From: Ignavibacteriales bacterium | Lineage (GTDB): Bacteria; Bacteroidota; Ignavibacteria; UBA10030 | Assembly (NCBI GenBank): GCA_016207365.1 | Contig: JACQPU010000103.1 | Location: 1 to 8,165, forward strand | Direction: 5' to 3' | DNA length: 8,165 nucleotides | Shown here: piece after piece, positions 6,365 through 8,165 of the stretch | Layout of the letters: the number at the start of each line of letters is the position of its first letter | Position numbering within the stretch: position 1 is the first letter of the stretch | Notes under the pieces: model-generated | The model's database searches: none | Seen by the model: the letters and a program-made list of their open reading frames with translations, nothing else | Told to the model about the DNA's origin: nothing | Program-made: the position numbers and the translations under genes

Positions 6365-8165
6365 CTAACTCCCAAGTATCTCCCGAATCTGTTCCTCAAG
6401 TTTCTGCGGCGTAACAGGTTTCGAAAGAACTGCAGAAGCTCCGGCCAGAATCATCGTATCCTTGCTTGCTTTCGAATCATCGCCGGTGATGATGAGAACC
6501 GGTGTGTTCCGGGTTTCCGAGTAACGCTTCAGCTCCACAAGAGCCTCGTACCCATCCATGACAGGCATCGAATAGTCCGTAATGACCAGATCTGGGCGCA
6601 ACCTCAATGCCTGCTCAATGGCTTCTCGGCCATTGGTCGCATGAACAATGTTCGCTTCGGGATACAATCGTTTCACATACCGGGAATGTAAGACCCTGGC
6701 GCCTTCTTCATCGTCTGCTATGAGAACCGTCAACCCTTCCCGTGGTGAGTTATTTGCAAACTTGAGCTTAAAGGTGGTTCCCTTCCCCAATTCGCTTTCC
6801 ACCGTAATATCTCCTCCATGTTTTTTCATGATTTCGTGACAAACAGAAAGACCAAGGCCGGTACCTCTTTCGCCTTCCAGCCCGTCCCTCGAATACTTCT
6901 CCTCAGGCTTGAACAGCTTCGGAATGTCCTCCGAGGGAATCCCGACTCCGGTGTCCTTGATCGCCAGGACAATGGAAGAATCTTCCTTTTCTTCCGCCTC
7001 AAGGGAGATCGTTCCATCCGAGGGCGTGAACTTCAAAGCATTGCCAACAATGTTGTCGAAAACCTGCCTGAGGAACTGCTCATCCCCTTGCACATGCAAA
7101 CCGTCGGGAACTCTTGAAACGAGGTTGATGGATTTTTTGCGCGCAAGGCCCGCAAGACAGTCGACGCTTCCCCGGGCGAGCTTGCCAAGATCGAGCATCC
7201 GCATTTCCATCTTCACACGGCCGGTCTCAAACCGCGACCAATCGAGGAGCCTGTTGACAAGCAACAATTGGTCCTGAGCGGCTTCCCTGATGTGACGAAT
7301 GAATTCGTTCCTCTCTTCCGAAGCCATCGTCTCGCCATCCGTTGCCAGAATCTCGCAAAATCCGAGGATGCTTCCAAACGGCGAACGCAGATCATGCGAC
7401 AAGACGGAAAACAGCTTGTCTTTCTCACCGTTCAGGCGAGCGAGTTCTTTTTGAGATAATTCAAGTGCTTCAAGATACTGATGGACCTTCTGCTCCAATG
7501 CCTTTCTCGCCGTGACATCCTCGAGAATCCCTTCGAATCCCATGAGCCGACCGTCATCGTCCTTAAGGGCTCGGGAATACTCGAGCACCGTGATGACGCT
7601 CCCATTCTTCCTTTTCAACTGGATCTCCAATCCGCTTACGTAGCCTTTCGTCTTGACGACTTCCTTGATCTGATTCCGCAGGTCGGGCACAACGTAGAGA
7701 TCGGCCATATTCACCTGAGCGAGCTCATTGGCATCTCTGTAACCCAGGAGTCTTAGAAGGGCATTGTTGGCGTCAAGAAGTTTCCCGTCCACAGAAGTTT
7801 GGAACATAGGTTGTATGGCTTGGTGAAAAAGATTGCGATATTTAGCCTGCTCTTTGCGCACGCGTTCTTCTTCCACCTTGCGATCCGTGACGTCCCGAAC
7901 AATCCCAAGGATGGAGGCAACCCTTCCGTTTTCCAGATGGGGAGACCATGAGAAATCGCCGGTCAGGTACCGTCCCGTGCTGTTTCTCACCCGCAACTCA
8001 ACGGTCTGCGGACTGTTCGTCCTGAGTTGGCGACGAAAACTCTGCCAGGCAGGGACAATGTCGTCCGGATGAAGCATCGAATCGAAGCTCCGTCCGACCC
8101 ATTCATGAATCGTCCATCCGGTCCTCTTTTCGAACTCCGGATTAATTGAAGTGATGATGCCATCC
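6365..8165 (-). CDS. Hybrid histidine kinase PAS-PAS-HisKA-HATPase-REC, N-terminus beyond the window
   Basis: At least 599 residues, stop TAG at 6367-6365, truncated by the window edge. The ATG at 8077-8075 is not the start: the frame continues upstream without a stop and reads INPEFEKRTGWTIHEWVGRS before MLHPDD, the core of a PAS domain. Seen in order: PAS1 with PAC (edge to about 7880, ending DVTDRK); PAS2 with PAC (about 7842-7505, ending DVTARK); a helical linker; HisKA with SHDLRSPFGSIL (phospho-His codon 7396-7394); HATPase with NIVGNALKFTP (Asn codon 7042-7040), DTGVGIP and GTGLGLS; and REC (about 6738-6373) with IADDEE, phospho-Asp in TDYSMPVMDG (codon 6577-6575) and lysine in SKPVT (codon 6421-6419). 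No membrane segment is visible in this part. The H-box is of the common HPK1-like kind, unlike the HDFNNIL type of the neighbour, so this is not a recent duplicate. It converges on the Che operon and is transcribed independently. Ligand and partner are unknown. Confidence 0.93.
   Translation of the reverse strand, partial: DGIITSINPEFEKRTGWTIHEWVGRSFDSMLHPDDIVPAWQSFRRQLRTNSPQTVELRVRNSTGRYLTGDFSWSPHLENGRVASILGIVRDVTDRKVEEERVRKEQAKYRNLFHQAIQPMFQTSVDGKLLDANNALLRLLGYRDANELAQVNMADLYVVPDLRNQIKEVVKTKGYVSGLEIQLKRKNGSVITVLEYSRALKDDDGRLMGFEGILEDVTARKALEQKVHQYLEALELSQKELARLNGEKDKLFSVLSHDLRSPFGSILGFCEILATDGETMASEERNEFIRHIREAAQDQLLLVNRLLDWSRFETGRVKMEMRMLDLGKLARGSVDCLAGLARKKSINLVSRVPDGLHVQGDEQFLRQVFDNIVGNALKFTPSDGTISLEAEEKEDSSIVLAIKDTGVGIPSEDIPKLFKPEEKYSRDGLEGERGTGLGLSVCHEIMKKHGGDITVESELGKGTTFKLKFANNSPREGLTVLIADDEEGARVLHSRYVKRLYPEANIVHATNGREAIEQALRLRPDLVITDYSMPVMDGYEALVELKRYSETRNTPVLIITGDDSKASKDTMILAGASAVLSKPVTPQKLEEQIREILGS

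Overview
The window is almost entirely signal-transduction genes. Coding is dense, codon use is moderately GC-rich, and each plus-strand gene has a recognisable Shine-Dalgarno sequence. This fits a free-living Gram-negative-type bacterium with many two-component proteins. The sequence does not fix the phylum: deltaproteobacterial, Nitrospira-like, Chlorobi/Ignavibacteria-like or related environmental lineages would all fit.

Positions 1-6206 (plus strand) read as one operon with gaps of 18, 48 and 27 bases. It contains the last 39 codons of a methyl-accepting chemotaxis protein (MCP), a CheA-type kinase with a C-terminal receiver (REC), a full-length CheB methylesterase, and an 874-residue hybrid histidine kinase with the order REC-GAF-PAS-HisKA-HATPase-REC. 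The first three resemble the WspA/WspE/WspF-type 'alternative cellular function' chemosensory systems rather than a flagellar chemotaxis operon. No stand-alone CheY and no GGDEF response regulator is visible. The position normally held by the output regulator is taken by the hybrid kinase, whose N-terminal REC is the obvious candidate to receive phosphate from CheA. The proposed flow is: MCP array, then CheA (Hpt H55), then the CheA REC (D701), CheB (D54) and kinase REC (D60), then modulation of the kinase (H513), then its own C-terminal REC (D806), then an unknown partner. cheW and cheR are not in the window and may lie upstream.

Positions 6207-6364 are a 158-base non-coding gap between convergent genes. 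It contains a small perfect hairpin but no convincing intrinsic terminator.

Positions 6365-8165 (minus strand) hold a second, unrelated-looking hybrid kinase (PAS-PAS-HisKA-HATPase-REC). It is cut by the right edge of the window. The first ATG inside the window, at 8077, lies within a PAS domain and is not the start; the frame stays open with PAS-like sequence to the last base.

In total the window has three HATPase domains and five receiver domains but no DNA-binding, GGDEF/EAL or other effector domain, so the final output is encoded elsewhere.
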